Below, in pieces: positions 1-8,787 of a stretch of 64,000 nucleotides of DNA. Positions within the stretch are counted from its first letter, which is position 1. Every line of letters begins with the position of its first letter. This DNA is from Pseudooctadecabacter sp. (GTDB lineage: Bacteria; Pseudomonadota; Alphaproteobacteria; Rhodobacterales; Rhodobacteraceae). The DNA lies in NCBI RefSeq assembly GCF_020627745.1, contig NZ_JAHDGE010000007.1, positions 24,482 through 88,481 of the forward strand, in the 5' to 3' direction. The position numbers and the translations under genes are program-made. A model generated the notes under the pieces. It was not told the DNA's origin. It worked only from the letters and a program-made list of their open reading frames with translations, and searched no databases.

Positions 1-623
1 TGGTGAAGGATCGCGCCCTTCTTTCGGTCGCACTGGGTGCGTTCGGGCTGGACGATGATATCAACAACACATTCTTCATTCGGAAGGTCCTGGAGGATGG
101 AACCAGCGATCCGGATGCCTTGGCCAACCGGCTTGCCGACCCCCGATACCGGGATCTCAGCGCGACATTCGGGTTTGGCACCGGTCTGGTCCTGACGGGA
201 CTGTCTGTTTTCGCGGACGACATTATTGACCGTTATGAGGCCAAACAATTCGAAAAGGCCGTGGGCGAACAAAACAATGACCTGCGGCTGGCGATGAACC
301 TTGCCCCTGCGATGGGGGATGTCCTCTCCGGAAATCAAACCGACACGGGCCGATGGTTTGCAATGATGGGGAATGCCCCCATGCGAGAGGTGTTCCAGAC
401 GGCTTTGGGGTTTCCATCCAGCTTTGCGGCGCTTGATCTTGATAAACAACTTGAGCAATTTCGCGCACGATCTGAGGCCACCTTTGGCAGCAGCAGGATG
501 GAAGATATCTCGTCACCGGAAAATCAGGAAAAGCTGATCCGGCTGTTCCTGTTACGGTCAGAGACTGCATCTGCAGTGACGTCAACGGCCTCAATTGCGC
601 TTACTTTATTGCAGCAGGCTTAA
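1..623 (+). CDS. DUF1217 family flagellar-associated protein, 5' partial
   Basis: The reading frame is open from the left edge, so the N-terminus lies outside the window; about 206 residues remain. The segment LLSVALGAFGLDDDINNTFF and the following KVLEDGTSDPDALANRLAD stretch are typical of DUF1217 proteins, which sit at the edge of Rhodobacterales flagellar clusters. Their molecular role is unknown. The visible part is soluble, with no membrane segment. It converges with fliI and the two genes overlap by four bases, leaving no room for a terminator between them. Family assignment is from recognition of the conserved block; the missing N-terminus is inferred because the homologous block starts well inside family members. 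Confidence 0.8.
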   Translation, partial: VKDRALLSVALGAFGLDDDINNTFFIRKVLEDGTSDPDALANRLADPRYRDLSATFGFGTGLVLTGLSVFADDIIDRYEAKQFEKAVGEQNNDLRLAMNLAPAMGDVLSGNQTDTGRWFAMMGNAPMREVFQTALGFPSSFAALDLDKQLEQFRARSEATFGSSRMEDISSPENQEKLIRLFLLRSETASAVTSTASIALTLLQQA

Positions 624-1942
624 GGACCGGACTTATCCGACGCGAGGGCGCGCTGCAAAAGTCGATATGATCCAGCGATGCCTTGGGTGCCTTCGTTGGC
701 GACAAATTTTTCCAAAGCGTCCCGCGTGGCAATCGCTGCATCAATCTTGGCGTCGCTTCCATCAACATAAAGTCCAGATTGGATCATCAGTTCGGACTGC
801 GCGTAGGTGCCCATAAGATGGCGCGCCTGAGAAATCAGTTTGTTTTCTGCGGGATTGGCGGCTTGCGGCAAGGATCGCGACACCGACCGTGTCACGTCAA
901 TCGCAGGAAACCGGCCCCTTTCAGCAATCGTGCGGTCCAGTACGATATGGCCGTCCAGAACACCGCGCAACATATCGGCCACCGGTTCCTCCATGTCCGA
1001 ACCGCTGACTAAAACTGTGTAAATGGCTGTGATGTCGCCCTGACTTTCCAGCCCGGGTCCAGCACGTTCACACAAGCCCGCGATCGCGGCGGGTGTGGTC
1101 GCCGGATGACCGCGCAGGCTGGCGGCCTCACCGGCCGCGACGGCGATTTCCCTGTGGGCTTCGGCAAAGCGGGTGATGCTGTCGATCAGCAGTAGAACCT
1201 GCTTTCCCTGATCGCGAAAGAACTCCGCCACCGCTGTGGCCGCCATGGGACACGCCCGTCGTGTTTTGGCCGGTCGGTCGGACGTTGCGGCGATGACGAC
1301 GCTGCGCGCCATGCCGTCCGCCCCGAGTGCGTTTTCGACAAATTCACGAAGTTCCCTGCCCCGTTCCCCCACGAGGCCGATCACGATCACATCTGCATCG
1401 ACTTTCTTAGCGAGGGAGGACAGTAAAGTCGATTTGCCGACGCCCGAGCCGGAAAAGAGGCCGATACGCTGGCCGCGCACGATCGGTAAAATTGTATCGA
1501 ACACCGCAAAACCAGTGGACAAGCGCGCGCCCAAACCCCGGCGGTCGGCAGCCGCCGGCGGGGGCGCATGAAGGGGAACGTCAGCACATGCCGGCAGCAG
1601 CGGTCGCCCGTCCAACGGGAGGCCGTCCGGGTCCACAACGCGACCAATCCACCCATTGTGCGGCGCGAACGGCGTCCGGCGCGACAGGGCCGCGTGAAGG
1701 CCCGGAGACAAACCATCGGTTGGCCCGTCCATCATCGCGGTCACGCCGGTGGGGCAGACGCTGACGATATCCCCCTTTTGAGAGGCTCCTAAAATTTGAA
1801 CCGTATCCCCCACCTTTGCGTGGCCGTTCAAACCCGCGATTTCAACGTGGGAGCCCTTGACCGCACTGATCTTTCCGACCGGTCGGGTCGGGGAAATACG
1901 CGTCAGGCTGGCCGATATCCGGTCGAAGATTTCTTCTGTCAT
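620..1942 (-). CDS. fliI: Flagellum-specific ATPase FliI
   Basis: ATPase of the flagellar type III export apparatus; it energises and orders substrate delivery at the cytoplasmic face of the basal body. The 440-residue product has the usual length. A Walker A loop, GSGVGKST, lies near residues 165-172 and a Walker B strand with LLLIDS near 250, in the F1-beta-like ATPase domain, after an N-terminal beta-barrel region. The ATG start at 1942 faces flgB across an 83-base divergent spacer that contains a CtrA-like dyad. The gene stands alone on its strand and overlaps the end of the convergent DUF1217 gene. Confidence 0.96.
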   Translation of the reverse strand: MTEEIFDRISASLTRISPTRPVGKISAVKGSHVEIAGLNGHAKVGDTVQILGASQKGDIVSVCPTGVTAMMDGPTDGLSPGLHAALSRRTPFAPHNGWIGRVVDPDGLPLDGRPLLPACADVPLHAPPPAAADRRGLGARLSTGFAVFDTILPIVRGQRIGLFSGSGVGKSTLLSSLAKKVDADVIVIGLVGERGRELREFVENALGADGMARSVVIAATSDRPAKTRRACPMAATAVAEFFRDQGKQVLLLIDSITRFAEAHREIAVAAGEAASLRGHPATTPAAIAGLCERAGPGLESQGDITAIYTVLVSGSDMEEPVADMLRGVLDGHIVLDRTIAERGRFPAIDVTRSVSRSLPQAANPAENKLISQARHLMGTYAQSELMIQSGLYVDGSDAKIDAAIATRDALEKFVANEGTQGIAGSYRLLQRALASDKSGP

Positions 1943-1987
1943 GGGTCCTCACAGTTCTGGCGACAACCAATTCTTAGGGAATCATCA

Positions 1988-2002
1988 TTAAGGCTTAGTT
2001 GA
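1988..2002. promoter_or_regulatory. CtrA-like dyad between fliI and flgB
   Basis: TTAA-GGCTTAG-TTGA matches the CtrA consensus TTAA-N7-TTAA in seven of eight half-site bases and lies 24-38 bases before the flgB start. CtrA is known to control flagellar genes in Rhodobacterales. Binding here is inferred only from the motif and from similar dyads before fliL/fliF and flgE. Confidence 0.45.
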
Positions 2003-2025
2003 AGCCAATCGAGGGAGAAGCCCCG

Positions 2026-2409
2026 ATGTTTGAAAATCTGAAGATGTTCGAGACATCCTTTGCCATGGCCCGTCACGCGGGCGCCCGACAGGCCGCAACT
2101 GCGGCAAACATGGCCAATGCGGACACGCCGGGATATCGCGCCCGCCATATCGCATCCTTCGCAGAGAGTTACTCTGCGCATTCTGCAAGCCCGATGAAGA
2201 TGACCCGCGCCGGTCATCTTGCGCTTGATATGAGCAGCGCGCGTGCACGCACGGATGCCGGGAAGGGCGAACCCTCCCCCAACGGAAATTCCGTTTCCCT
2301 GGAGCAGGAGATGATCAACGGCGTCGAAATCCAGCGGGAGCATAATCGCGCGCTGGCAATCTATAAACATTCGCTCGACGTGATGCGTCTGAGCATCGGA
2401 CGGAGGTGA
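2026..2409 (+). CDS. flgB: Flagellar basal-body rod protein FlgB
   Basis: Proximal rod subunit that starts the axial drive shaft above the MS ring. The 127-residue product carries the N-terminal rod motif ANMANADTPGYRAR near residues 31-44 and ends with the helical C-terminus typical of rod proteins. The ATG at 2026 is chosen because GGGAGAAG lies five bases upstream; an in-frame TTG at 1999 would overlap the CtrA-like dyad and has no such site. First gene of the plus-strand rod/ring block; flgC follows three bases after its stop. Confidence 0.94.
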   Translation: MFENLKMFETSFAMARHAGARQAATAANMANADTPGYRARHIASFAESYSAHSASPMKMTRAGHLALDMSSARARTDAGKGEPSPNGNSVSLEQEMINGVEIQREHNRALAIYKHSLDVMRLSIGRR

Positions 2410-2412
2410 CGG

Positions 2413-2805
2413 ATGGCCGATTTTTCGGACGCCATGAATATCACGGCCAGCGGGATGCGGGCGCAGGCGTCAAGGCTGCGCCATGTGTCGGAGAATATCG
2501 CGAATGTAGACACCCCCGGCTATCGCCGCAAAACGGTCAGTTTCGAGGCTGAAATGCAGGCAGGTCGCATGACAGGACATGTCGAGACCGGGCGCATGCG
2601 GCTGGATCAATCCGATTTGAGCCAGATTTACGATCCGGCACATCCAATGGCCAACGAAACCGGAATGTACGACGGGTCGAACGTCAACCTCCTGATTGAA
2701 ATTGCCGACGCTCGCGAAGCGCAGCGCAGCTATGAGGCCAATTTGAAACTGTTCGATCAGGTGCGGCAGATGTCGTCGTCCCTGATGGATCTTCTGCGGA
2801 AATAG
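2413..2805 (+). CDS. flgC: Flagellar basal-body rod protein FlgC
   Basis: Proximal rod subunit of 130 residues, assembled with FlgB and FlgF. The N-terminal axial-protein signature SENIANVDTPGYRRK sits near residues 27-41, and the C-terminus has the YEANLKLFD helix that packs in the rod core. A GGAGGTG ribosome binding site overlaps the end of flgB just before the ATG, which suggests coupled translation. Order flgB-flgC-fliE is the widely conserved one. Confidence 0.95.
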   Translation: MADFSDAMNITASGMRAQASRLRHVSENIANVDTPGYRRKTVSFEAEMQAGRMTGHVETGRMRLDQSDLSQIYDPAHPMANETGMYDGSNVNLLIEIADAREAQRSYEANLKLFDQVRQMSSSLMDLLRK

Positions 2806-2816
2806 GGGCATACAAC

Positions 2817-3104
2817 ATGGAAATTGCTACACGTCTTGTCGCCGACGCCTATGCGGCCAACAAACCTGCGACCGCACCGGACCCGTCAGGCGGGCCCGCA
2901 GGGGTCTTTGGTCAGGTGGCGACATCGTTCACCGAGACGCTGCAAACAAGCGAAAACACGGCAATGGCTGCGATGACGGGTGGGGCCGACCCCCATGCGC
3001 TGGTGCAGGCGCTGGCCCAGACGGAACTGGCCGTCGAAACAGCCGTCACGGTGCGCGATAAAGTGGTTGAGGCCTATCAGGAAATTCTGCGGATGCCTGT
3101 CTGA
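2817..3104 (+). CDS. fliE: Flagellar hook-basal body protein FliE
   Basis: Small adaptor (95 residues) that joins the MS ring and export gate to the proximal rod. The N-terminal half is disordered and rich in Ala/Pro. The C-terminal half has the FliE helices, ending with VRDKVVEAYQEILRMPV, which is the conserved FliE tail. AGGGG lies upstream of the ATG. Its TGA overlaps the fliQ ATG by one base (TGATG), so FliE and the membrane protein FliQ are probably translated together. Confidence 0.93.
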   Translation: MEIATRLVADAYAANKPATAPDPSGGPAGVFGQVATSFTETLQTSENTAMAAMTGGADPHALVQALAQTELAVETAVTVRDKVVEAYQEILRMPV

Positions 3105-3370
3105 TGGATGAGGCTGTCTTTTACGACACCCTGCGACAGGGGCTTTGGGTTGCGACGCTGATCTCGCTTCCCATTTTGTCTGTGGCCTTGTTGACGGGAC
3201 TTGCCATCGGACTGTTTCAGGCGCTGACGTCAATTCAGGAAATGACATTGACCTTTGTCCCAAAGCTTGCGGCGATCGTAGGGGTGTTCTGGGTGACGAT
3301 GGGGTTCATGACGGAATCGCTCGTTTCCTATTTTCAAAACACGCTTGTGCCAATCATTTCGGGGGGTTGA
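3104..3370 (+). CDS. fliQ: Flagellar export gate protein FliQ
   Basis: Subunit of the FliPQR export gate in the inner membrane. The 88-residue length fits the family, with two hydrophobic helices, roughly residues 13-38 and 48-75, separated by the LTSIQEMTLTFVPK segment that is diagnostic for FliQ. It is placed between fliE and flgF, apart from fliP and fliR, an arrangement seen in Rhodobacterales. The start codon shares a base with the fliE stop. Confidence 0.95.
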   Translation: MDEAVFYDTLRQGLWVATLISLPILSVALLTGLAIGLFQALTSIQEMTLTFVPKLAAIVGVFWVTMGFMTESLVSYFQNTLVPIISGG

Positions 3371-3373
3371 GAC

Positions 3374-4090
3374 ATGGAAAACGCAACCTATGCCGTGCTG
3401 ACACGGCAATCCGGACTGACGAGCCAGCTTCGTGTGGTGGCCAACAACATCGCCAACCTGTCGACCACCGGCTTTCGGGCGGAGGACGTCATATTCTCGG
3501 AACATGTGGCGGCGTTGGAAGGGGGGCATCGGTCTTTGTCCATGGCGACCGCGGCCGCACACAATGTGGTGTCGTCGCAGGGCACCCTGACCCAAACGGG
3601 CGGTCCCTTCGATCTCGCGATTGAGGGGGAGGGATTCTTTTTGATCGAAACACCGGCAGGGGAACGCCTGACCCGCGCGGGGGCTTTCACGCCGAACGAA
3701 AACGGTGATCTGGTCACGATGGACGGATTTCGGGTTCTCGATAGTGGCGGCGCGCCTGTGTTCGTCCCGCAGGGGGCAGGTCCTGTTGGCATTGCGCCGG
3801 ACGGTACGATTTCGGCCGGTGGGCAACCTGTCGGGCAGATCGGTTTGGTCGTGCCTGCCGACGCTACCGGACTGGTCCGGGAAGACGGGGTCAGGTTTCG
3901 GTCTGAGGAAGGGTTTGATCCCGCCCCCGAAGGCCGGATGCTGCAAGGATTTCTGGAGGAATCCAACGTTAATCCGATCCTTGAAATTGGCCGCATGATC
4001 GAGGTGCAGCGCGCCTACGAACTTGGTCAAAGCTTTATGGACAAAGAAGACGAACGCATCAGAAGCGCAATCCGCGCACTGGGCAAGTAA
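3374..4090 (+). CDS. flgF: Flagellar basal-body rod protein FlgF
   Basis: Proximal rod subunit of 238 residues. The N-terminal motif NNIANLSTTGFRAE lies near residues 25-38. A mid-region with DLAIEGEGFFLIETPAGERL is the shared FlgE/F/G core, and the C-terminal helix contains the MIEVQRAYELGQ motif. It starts three bases after fliQ. Among the FlgF/FlgG pair this is the shorter and less conserved copy, which is why it is called FlgF and its downstream neighbour FlgG. Confidence 0.93.
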   Translation: MENATYAVLTRQSGLTSQLRVVANNIANLSTTGFRAEDVIFSEHVAALEGGHRSLSMATAAAHNVVSSQGTLTQTGGPFDLAIEGEGFFLIETPAGERLTRAGAFTPNENGDLVTMDGFRVLDSGGAPVFVPQGAGPVGIAPDGTISAGGQPVGQIGLVVPADATGLVREDGVRFRSEEGFDPAPEGRMLQGFLEESNVNPILEIGRMIEVQRAYELGQSFMDKEDERIRSAIRALGK

Positions 4091-4108
4091 CCTGCAGGAG
4101 GCAACACA

Positions 4109-4894
4109 ATGCGCGCCTTGAGAATTGCTGCCGCCGGGATGGCGGCCCAACAAACACGGGTCGAGGTGATTTCGAACAACCTCGCCAATATGAGCACGAC
4201 GGGCTACAACGCGCGTCGCGCGGAATTTGCCGACCTTCATTATCAACAGATGCAACGGCCCGGCACGATCAATGCCTCTGACGGTACGGTCTTGCCGACC
4301 GGGGTCCAGCTTGGCCTTGGTGTGCGTCCGTCTTCGGTGTCGATGATGTTGAGCCAGGGGTCACTGGCCGCGACGGGTGGGGATCTTGATATCGCAATCG
4401 AAGGGAACGGCTATCTGGAGGTGACGTTGCCCGACGGTCGCGCAGCCTATACGCGCGACGGCGCGCTCAAGCGCACCGGCGACGGTTTGATCGTCACGTC
4501 GGATGGATACCCCGTGGCCCCCGACATCACGATCCCGCAGGATGCACGGTCCCTGTCGATCAATGCGGAAGGGGAGGTTTATGCCTTTTTCCGGGATCAG
4601 ATCGAACCGCAGCTTCTTGGACAGTTCAATCTGTCCGGTTTCACCAATGCCAAGGGTCTGGAGGCGATCGGATCAAACCTGTTTCTGGAGACACCCGCGT
4701 CGGGCCCGTCCGTCGCCACGACGCCCGGACAGGACGGTTTGGGGGTGCTGCGGCAAGGGTATCTGGAAGACAGTTCCGTCGATCCTGTGCAGGAGATTAC
4801 CGATCTGATCAAAGCCCAACGGGGGTATGAACTGAATTCAAAAGTCATTTCCGCAGCTGATCAGATGCTCGGCTCAATGGTGCAGATCCGATGA
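4109..4894 (+). CDS. flgG: Flagellar distal rod protein FlgG
   Basis: Distal rod subunit, 261 residues, the usual FlgG length. The N-terminus MRALRIAAAGMAAQQTRVEV and the SNNLANMSTTGYNARR motif are characteristic, as is the C-terminal LIKAQRGYELNSKVI helix. GGAGG stands nine bases before the ATG. Its last four bases overlap the flgA start (ATGA). The flgG-flgA-flgH run supplies the rod together with the L ring and the P-ring chaperone. Confidence 0.96.
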   Translation: MRALRIAAAGMAAQQTRVEVISNNLANMSTTGYNARRAEFADLHYQQMQRPGTINASDGTVLPTGVQLGLGVRPSSVSMMLSQGSLAATGGDLDIAIEGNGYLEVTLPDGRAAYTRDGALKRTGDGLIVTSDGYPVAPDITIPQDARSLSINAEGEVYAFFRDQIEPQLLGQFNLSGFTNAKGLEAIGSNLFLETPASGPSVATTPGQDGLGVLRQGYLEDSSVDPVQEITDLIKAQRGYELNSKVISAADQMLGSMVQIR

Positions 4895-5307
4895 TCCGTC
4901 TGGCCATTTTGCTGTGTTGCCTGTGCAGTCATGCCGGCGCCGAAACACTGATCGCGGCCCGCACGATTCCCGCCCGGACGATTCTGGGACCGGAGGATAT
5001 TCTGATCCGCGATGTCTCTGTCGCGGGCGGGATGGCCGACCCGTCCTTGGCCATCGGGCAGGAGGCACGGGTTGCTTTGTATGCGGGCCGTCCGATCCGG
5101 TCGGCCGACCTGTCGGCGCCCGCCGTCGTCGAACGAAACCAGATTATCCAGATCATTTATCGGCGTGGGGGGATTGTCATTTCCACCGAAGGCCGCGCGC
5201 TGGATCGGGCAGGCCCGGGGGACTGGATCAGAGTGATGAACCTGTCATCCCGCGCCACGATCACAGCACAGATTCACGAAAGCGGCGTGGCCGTCGTCAG
5301 CCAGTAG
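4891..5307 (+). CDS. flgA: Flagellar P-ring assembly chaperone FlgA
   Basis: Periplasmic chaperone needed for P-ring (FlgI) polymerisation. The 138-residue protein begins with a Sec signal peptide of about 17 residues (hydrophobic IRLAILLCCLC, cleavage near HAGA-E). The SAF-type domain follows, with TIPARTILGPEDI and the RNQIIQIIYR segment. At 138 residues it is a short-form FlgA consisting mainly of the C-terminal SAF and FlgA domains. It is translationally coupled to flgG. Confidence 0.9.
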   Translation: MIRLAILLCCLCSHAGAETLIAARTIPARTILGPEDILIRDVSVAGGMADPSLAIGQEARVALYAGRPIRSADLSAPAVVERNQIIQIIYRRGGIVISTEGRALDRAGPGDWIRVMNLSSRATITAQIHESGVAVVSQ

Positions 5308-5320
5308 TAGGAGCCTTCCC

Positions 5321-6055
5321 TTGCGCAATCTTGTTTTTACCTTGCTGATCGGTCTGATATCCCTGACGGCCTGTTCCCGTGTCAAAGCCATCGGGCAGGA
5401 GCCTCAGTTTACATCCCCGCAGGCTTCTCCCGAGGCGGTGGCGATGACCACATTCGGGCTTGAGAACGAATTGACAGTCGGCCCTGTTCGCACCGGCACA
5501 CCCTCGCTTTGGACCGGGGAGAGGGGGTCGCTTCTGGGGGACCGGCGCGCCGTCCAGCGGGGGGACATTCTGACTGTGGTCATCGAAATTGATGACAGCG
5601 CGTCAATCTCGAACTCGACCGACAGATCGCGCAGCGGATCTGAAAACCTGTCTATTCCCAACCTGTTCGGGTTGCCGCAACTGGCAAACGAGGGCCTGCC
5701 TGAAGGCGCGTCGCTGGACGCCGCTGTCGGCATTAATTCGTCAAGTTCGTTTGGCGGCGATGGGTCCGTCAGGCGGAACGAACAGTTGGAGTTGCGGATC
5801 GCCGCGACTGTTGTCGGCGTGATGCCGAACGGTGTTCTGTCGATACAAGGGTCACAGGAGGTGCGCGTCAACTTCGAGATGCGGGAGCTTCTGGTGTCGG
5901 GCTTTGTGCGGCCGGAGGACATTTCGCGGCAGAATGAAATCACCTATGACAAGCTTGCTTCGGCACGGATTTCCTACGGCGGGCGCGGACAGATTTCAGA
6001 CGTTCAGCAACCCCGCGCCGGACAGCAGCTTACCGATATTCTGTTGCCGTACTAG
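5321..6055 (+). CDS. flgH: Flagellar L-ring lipoprotein FlgH
   Basis: Outer-membrane L-ring subunit of 244 residues. A lipoprotein signal ends in the lipobox LTAC at about residues 16-19. The FlgH core includes SLWTGERGSLLGDRRAVQRGDILTV split over residues 65-90 and the C-terminal GRGQISDVQQPRAGQQL. The start is TTG: AGGAG lies seven bases upstream at 5309-5313 and the signal peptide begins immediately after it. It follows flgA after a short gap and precedes a FliL-family gene. Confidence 0.94.
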   Translation: MRNLVFTLLIGLISLTACSRVKAIGQEPQFTSPQASPEAVAMTTFGLENELTVGPVRTGTPSLWTGERGSLLGDRRAVQRGDILTVVIEIDDSASISNSTDRSRSGSENLSIPNLFGLPQLANEGLPEGASLDAAVGINSSSSFGGDGSVRRNEQLELRIAATVVGVMPNGVLSIQGSQEVRVNFEMRELLVSGFVRPEDISRQNEITYDKLASARISYGGRGQISDVQQPRAGQQLTDILLPY

Positions 6056-6064
6056 GAGGCACCC

Positions 6065-6577
6065 ATGGCCAAGTTTCTTCTTCCTCTTTTGTTATTAATC
6101 GCGGGCACCGCAGCCGGCAGTGGTGTGGGATATTTCTTAAGGTCGGAGCCTGAGACAGAGCCCCTTTCCAGCTCCGTCGCGGCGGAGCCGTGCGGTGATA
6201 CCGAGATGGCAGCAGCCGCTGTCGCAATGGCCCCCGTTGCGCTGGAAGAACGCGAATATGCCCGCATGAACAACCAGTTCGTCGTTCCAGTCATTCTGAA
6301 CGAAAAGGTCGCCGCATTGATGGTGATGTCGTTAAGTCTTGAGGTGGAGGCAGGCGGGCAGGAAGCGGTGTTCTCCCACGAGCCGCGCCTACGGGATGCC
6401 TTCTTGCAGGTTATGTTCGATCACGCGAATATCGGGGGGTTCAACGGCGCATTTACCACAACGTCGAATATGCGTCTGCTGCGTGACGGTTTGCAGGACG
6501 CCGCTGACAGGATCATGCGCGGCCATATTTCGGATGTCCTGATTGTTGATATTGTCCGTCAGGATATTACCAACTGA
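6065..6577 (+). CDS. FliL-family flagellar basal body-associated protein (second copy)
   Basis: Membrane-anchored protein of 170 residues: one N-terminal transmembrane helix (about residues 4-24) and a periplasmic domain. The arrangement, the VPVILNEKVAALMVMSLSLEV strand region and the C-terminal ISDVLIVDIVRQDITN resemble FliL, which surrounds the stator and supports torque. A clearer FliL is encoded at 15100-15597, so this is a paralogue with a probably different role. It closes the flgB block, has AGGAGG before its ATG, and overlaps the 3' end of the convergent FliJ-like gene by 11 bases. Confidence 0.75.
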   Translation: MAKFLLPLLLLIAGTAAGSGVGYFLRSEPETEPLSSSVAAEPCGDTEMAAAAVAMAPVALEEREYARMNNQFVVPVILNEKVAALMVMSLSLEVEAGGQEAVFSHEPRLRDAFLQVMFDHANIGGFNGAFTTTSNMRLLRDGLQDAADRIMRGHISDVLIVDIVRQDITN

Positions 6578-6941
6578 TCCGGCGTTCGGCGGCCTTTGCA
6601 TCCTCGGCTTGCAGCTTTTGCTGAAGACGTCGCGCCACTTCGAGTTTTGCAAAGGCTTGTGCCACATCCGCGCGATGATTTTCCAGATCGCGGGACGCCA
6701 ATGCGATATCGCGCTGAAGCACCGTCTTGCGCCCCATGACCCATGTTTCCCACAAGACATCCGCCCCGGCGCGGGTTGACGGCTGTGCCAAATCGCCTCC
6801 CCTGGGCCCGTCAAGTTGAGCGACTTGCGCCTTGAGGGTCGCAATCCGTCGGGCAATCGCTGCCAGTTTCATGTGCTTTGACTGATAGGCCACCTCAAGC
6901 ATCGGCAGCACTTTTGTCAGTTGTTCGGAATGGCTTGTCAT
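6567..6941 (-). CDS. Small coiled-coil protein, FliJ-like
   Basis: Soluble, strongly helical protein of 124 residues with heptad-like segments (QLTKVLPMLEVAYQSKHMKL and a Lys/Ala/Glu-rich C-terminus ending EDAKAAERRISW). FliJ, the export chaperone that docks substrates on FlhA and FliI, has this shape, and the gene is coupled to flhB by an ATGA overlap, so a FliJ-like role is likely. Sequence identity to known FliJ is not evident by eye. The ATG at 6941 is chosen because it overlaps the flhB stop; a longer upstream frame would lie inside flhB. Confidence 0.65.
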   Translation of the reverse strand: MTSHSEQLTKVLPMLEVAYQSKHMKLAAIARRIATLKAQVAQLDGPRGGDLAQPSTRAGADVLWETWVMGRKTVLQRDIALASRDLENHRADVAQAFAKLEVARRLQQKLQAEDAKAAERRISW

Positions 6942-8017
6942 GTGCGTGCCAGCTTTCTGACTTTGTCGGCAAACCGGATGGCTGCGGCCACGGCCTTGTA
7001 ATGGTCGGGGGGTATATGTTGGCCGATCTCGACGGTGGCATGGAGCGCACGGGCCGTGGGCGGGTCCGAATGGATGGGGACACCATTTTCCTGAGCGCAT
7101 TCGCGGATACGGGCCGCAACCAGATCGACACCTTTCGCAACGCATTCCGGTGCCCCTCCCCCCGTCCGATCCCATTTGAGGGCGACGGCATAGTGGGTCG
7201 GATTGACAACGATCACATCCGCATCGGGCACGTCCGTCAGCATCTGGTTCATGGCAATTGCCATCCCTTTCTGGCGGCGTTGTTGTTTCAGAGCCGGGTC
7301 ACCCTCGCTGTTTTTGGTTTCATCCGTCAGTTCCTTGCGCGACATGCGGTTTTTGCGCAGATGTTCTGCGCGTTGCCATGCATAATCGACAACGCCCAGT
7401 GAAAGCGCGATGATCAGGACAATGCCCATCAACGCCATACACAGCTGCAGCAAAAGGGCGATCACCTGACCCGAGGATACGGCCATCGCGCCCATGATTT
7501 CGGGAAGGCGGCCCAGCACAAACAGAAACAGGACTGTTGAATACAAAACCAGTTTGGCAAAGCTTTTGGCAAATTCGAACAGACCGGTCCGACCGAATTT
7601 GTTCTTGGCCTGCGCGACGGGCGAAATGCGCGATAATTTGAGCTCCAGTTTGGAGGGGGCGAACACAAATCCCTTCTGCAAGATCAGCGAAAGGATCACG
7701 GCCACCGCCGGAATGGCAAACCACGGTGCCAGCCAAAGGCTCAGGTCGCGCGCCACGCCGCCCATGAAGGGAGCACCTGATGACGCGAAGACCTGCGCCG
7801 AAACCTCGTCCGCACGCGCAAGGGTACCGGCCAAGATCGCGCCGGTTTCGATCAGCGACGCCGCACCGACCGACACGCCTGCCACAAGAAGGCCGGCATA
7901 GGCCGCGGCGGTATTCAGATCGGTGGAACGAGGGAAATCACCCTTTTTGCGGGCCTCCGTCAGTTTGTGCTGGGACGCCTCGTATTGCTTGTCATCATCG
8001 GTGTCCTGATCGCTCAT
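6938..8017 (-). CDS. flhB: Flagellar export protein FlhB
   Basis: Export-gate switch protein, 359 residues. Four hydrophobic helices occupy roughly residues 25-215, followed by the cytoplasmic domain with the autocleavage motif NPTH, the Asn being near residue 272, in the VVNPTHYAVAL context. Cleavage there changes substrate specificity from rod/hook to filament. The start at 8017 (MSDQDTDDDKQYEASQHKL) is chosen because it overlaps the fliR stop by four bases. The charged N-terminus with KLTEARKKGDFPRS is diagnostic. Part of the flhA-fliR-flhB-fliJ-like unit. Confidence 0.96.
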   Translation of the reverse strand: MSDQDTDDDKQYEASQHKLTEARKKGDFPRSTDLNTAAAYAGLLVAGVSVGAASLIETGAILAGTLARADEVSAQVFASSGAPFMGGVARDLSLWLAPWFAIPAVAVILSLILQKGFVFAPSKLELKLSRISPVAQAKNKFGRTGLFEFAKSFAKLVLYSTVLFLFVLGRLPEIMGAMAVSSGQVIALLLQLCMALMGIVLIIALSLGVVDYAWQRAEHLRKNRMSRKELTDETKNSEGDPALKQQRRQKGMAIAMNQMLTDVPDADVIVVNPTHYAVALKWDRTGGGAPECVAKGVDLVAARIRECAQENGVPIHSDPPTARALHATVEIGQHIPPDHYKAVAAAIRFADKVRKLART

Positions 8018-8787
8018 CCCGGCGCTCCGAAAGGATCCATCAGGAACCGACCGAGTGCATCGACCCAAAGCGATAGCATAAGCGGGGCCGCAAGCATCAG
8101 GATGATCAGCCCACCGGCCGTGATTGCGGGCGCCCCCACGAAGGCGACCATCAGTTGTGGCATCGCCTTGTTGATGACGCCCAGAGTCACGTTATAGATC
8201 AGCGATGCGATGACGAAGGGCGCCGCAAGGGTGAACCCCAGCGCGAAGGACCGTGAAATTTCGGCGACACCGGATCGGGTCATCATGTCGGACGGGATGA
8301 CCTGCCCCAGCGGGATCATGTCGTAGCTGTGGATTATGAATTGCGCGATCTGGACGTGCAGCCCCATCAATGTGGCCAGTGCAAGGCCCCCGATCACCAG
8401 AATGTGGCCCATGGCAGGCAAGGGGTCCATGCCGGCACCACCGAAAATCTGTGACAGTGATGTCGATTGCGCGGCGATCGACCCGGCGACCTGCAGGGCC
8501 ATAACGAAAAGCCGCAACATCAGGCCAAGGAACGCGCCGGTCAGAGTTTCACTGATTAGCAATCCCAGGCTGGACACGGCGGAGGATGGGAGTTCGGGGA
8601 CAGGTGCCGCAGGCGCGACGATCGCAGTGAAAGCGATGGCCAGACCCAGTTTGACCCGCATCGGAACCGATTGTTCGCCGAATGCCGGAAGCAGCGAAAG
8701 CATGGCACCGACCCGCAAAAAAACCACGAAAACCTGCCATAAAACAGTCTGCCCGAGGCCGGACAAAAGGACCATATCCTCAATCAT
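8014..8787 (-). CDS. fliR: Flagellar export gate protein FliR
   Basis: Integral membrane export-gate subunit (FliPQR pore), 257 residues with about six hydrophobic segments. Recognisable parts are VFLRVGAMLSLLPAFGEQSV near the N-terminus and the FALGFTLAAPFVIASLIYNV segment near residues 180-200. It overlaps flhA by four bases (ATGA) at the start and flhB by four at the end, consistent with co-translation of three membrane proteins of the same apparatus. Confidence 0.95.
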   Translation of the reverse strand: MIEDMVLLSGLGQTVLWQVFVVFLRVGAMLSLLPAFGEQSVPMRVKLGLAIAFTAIVAPAAPVPELPSSAVSSLGLLISETLTGAFLGLMLRLFVMALQVAGSIAAQSTSLSQIFGGAGMDPLPAMGHILVIGGLALATLMGLHVQIAQFIIHSYDMIPLGQVIPSDMMTRSGVAEISRSFALGFTLAAPFVIASLIYNVTLGVINKAMPQLMVAFVGAPAITAGGLIILMLAAPLMLSLWVDALGRFLMDPFGAPG

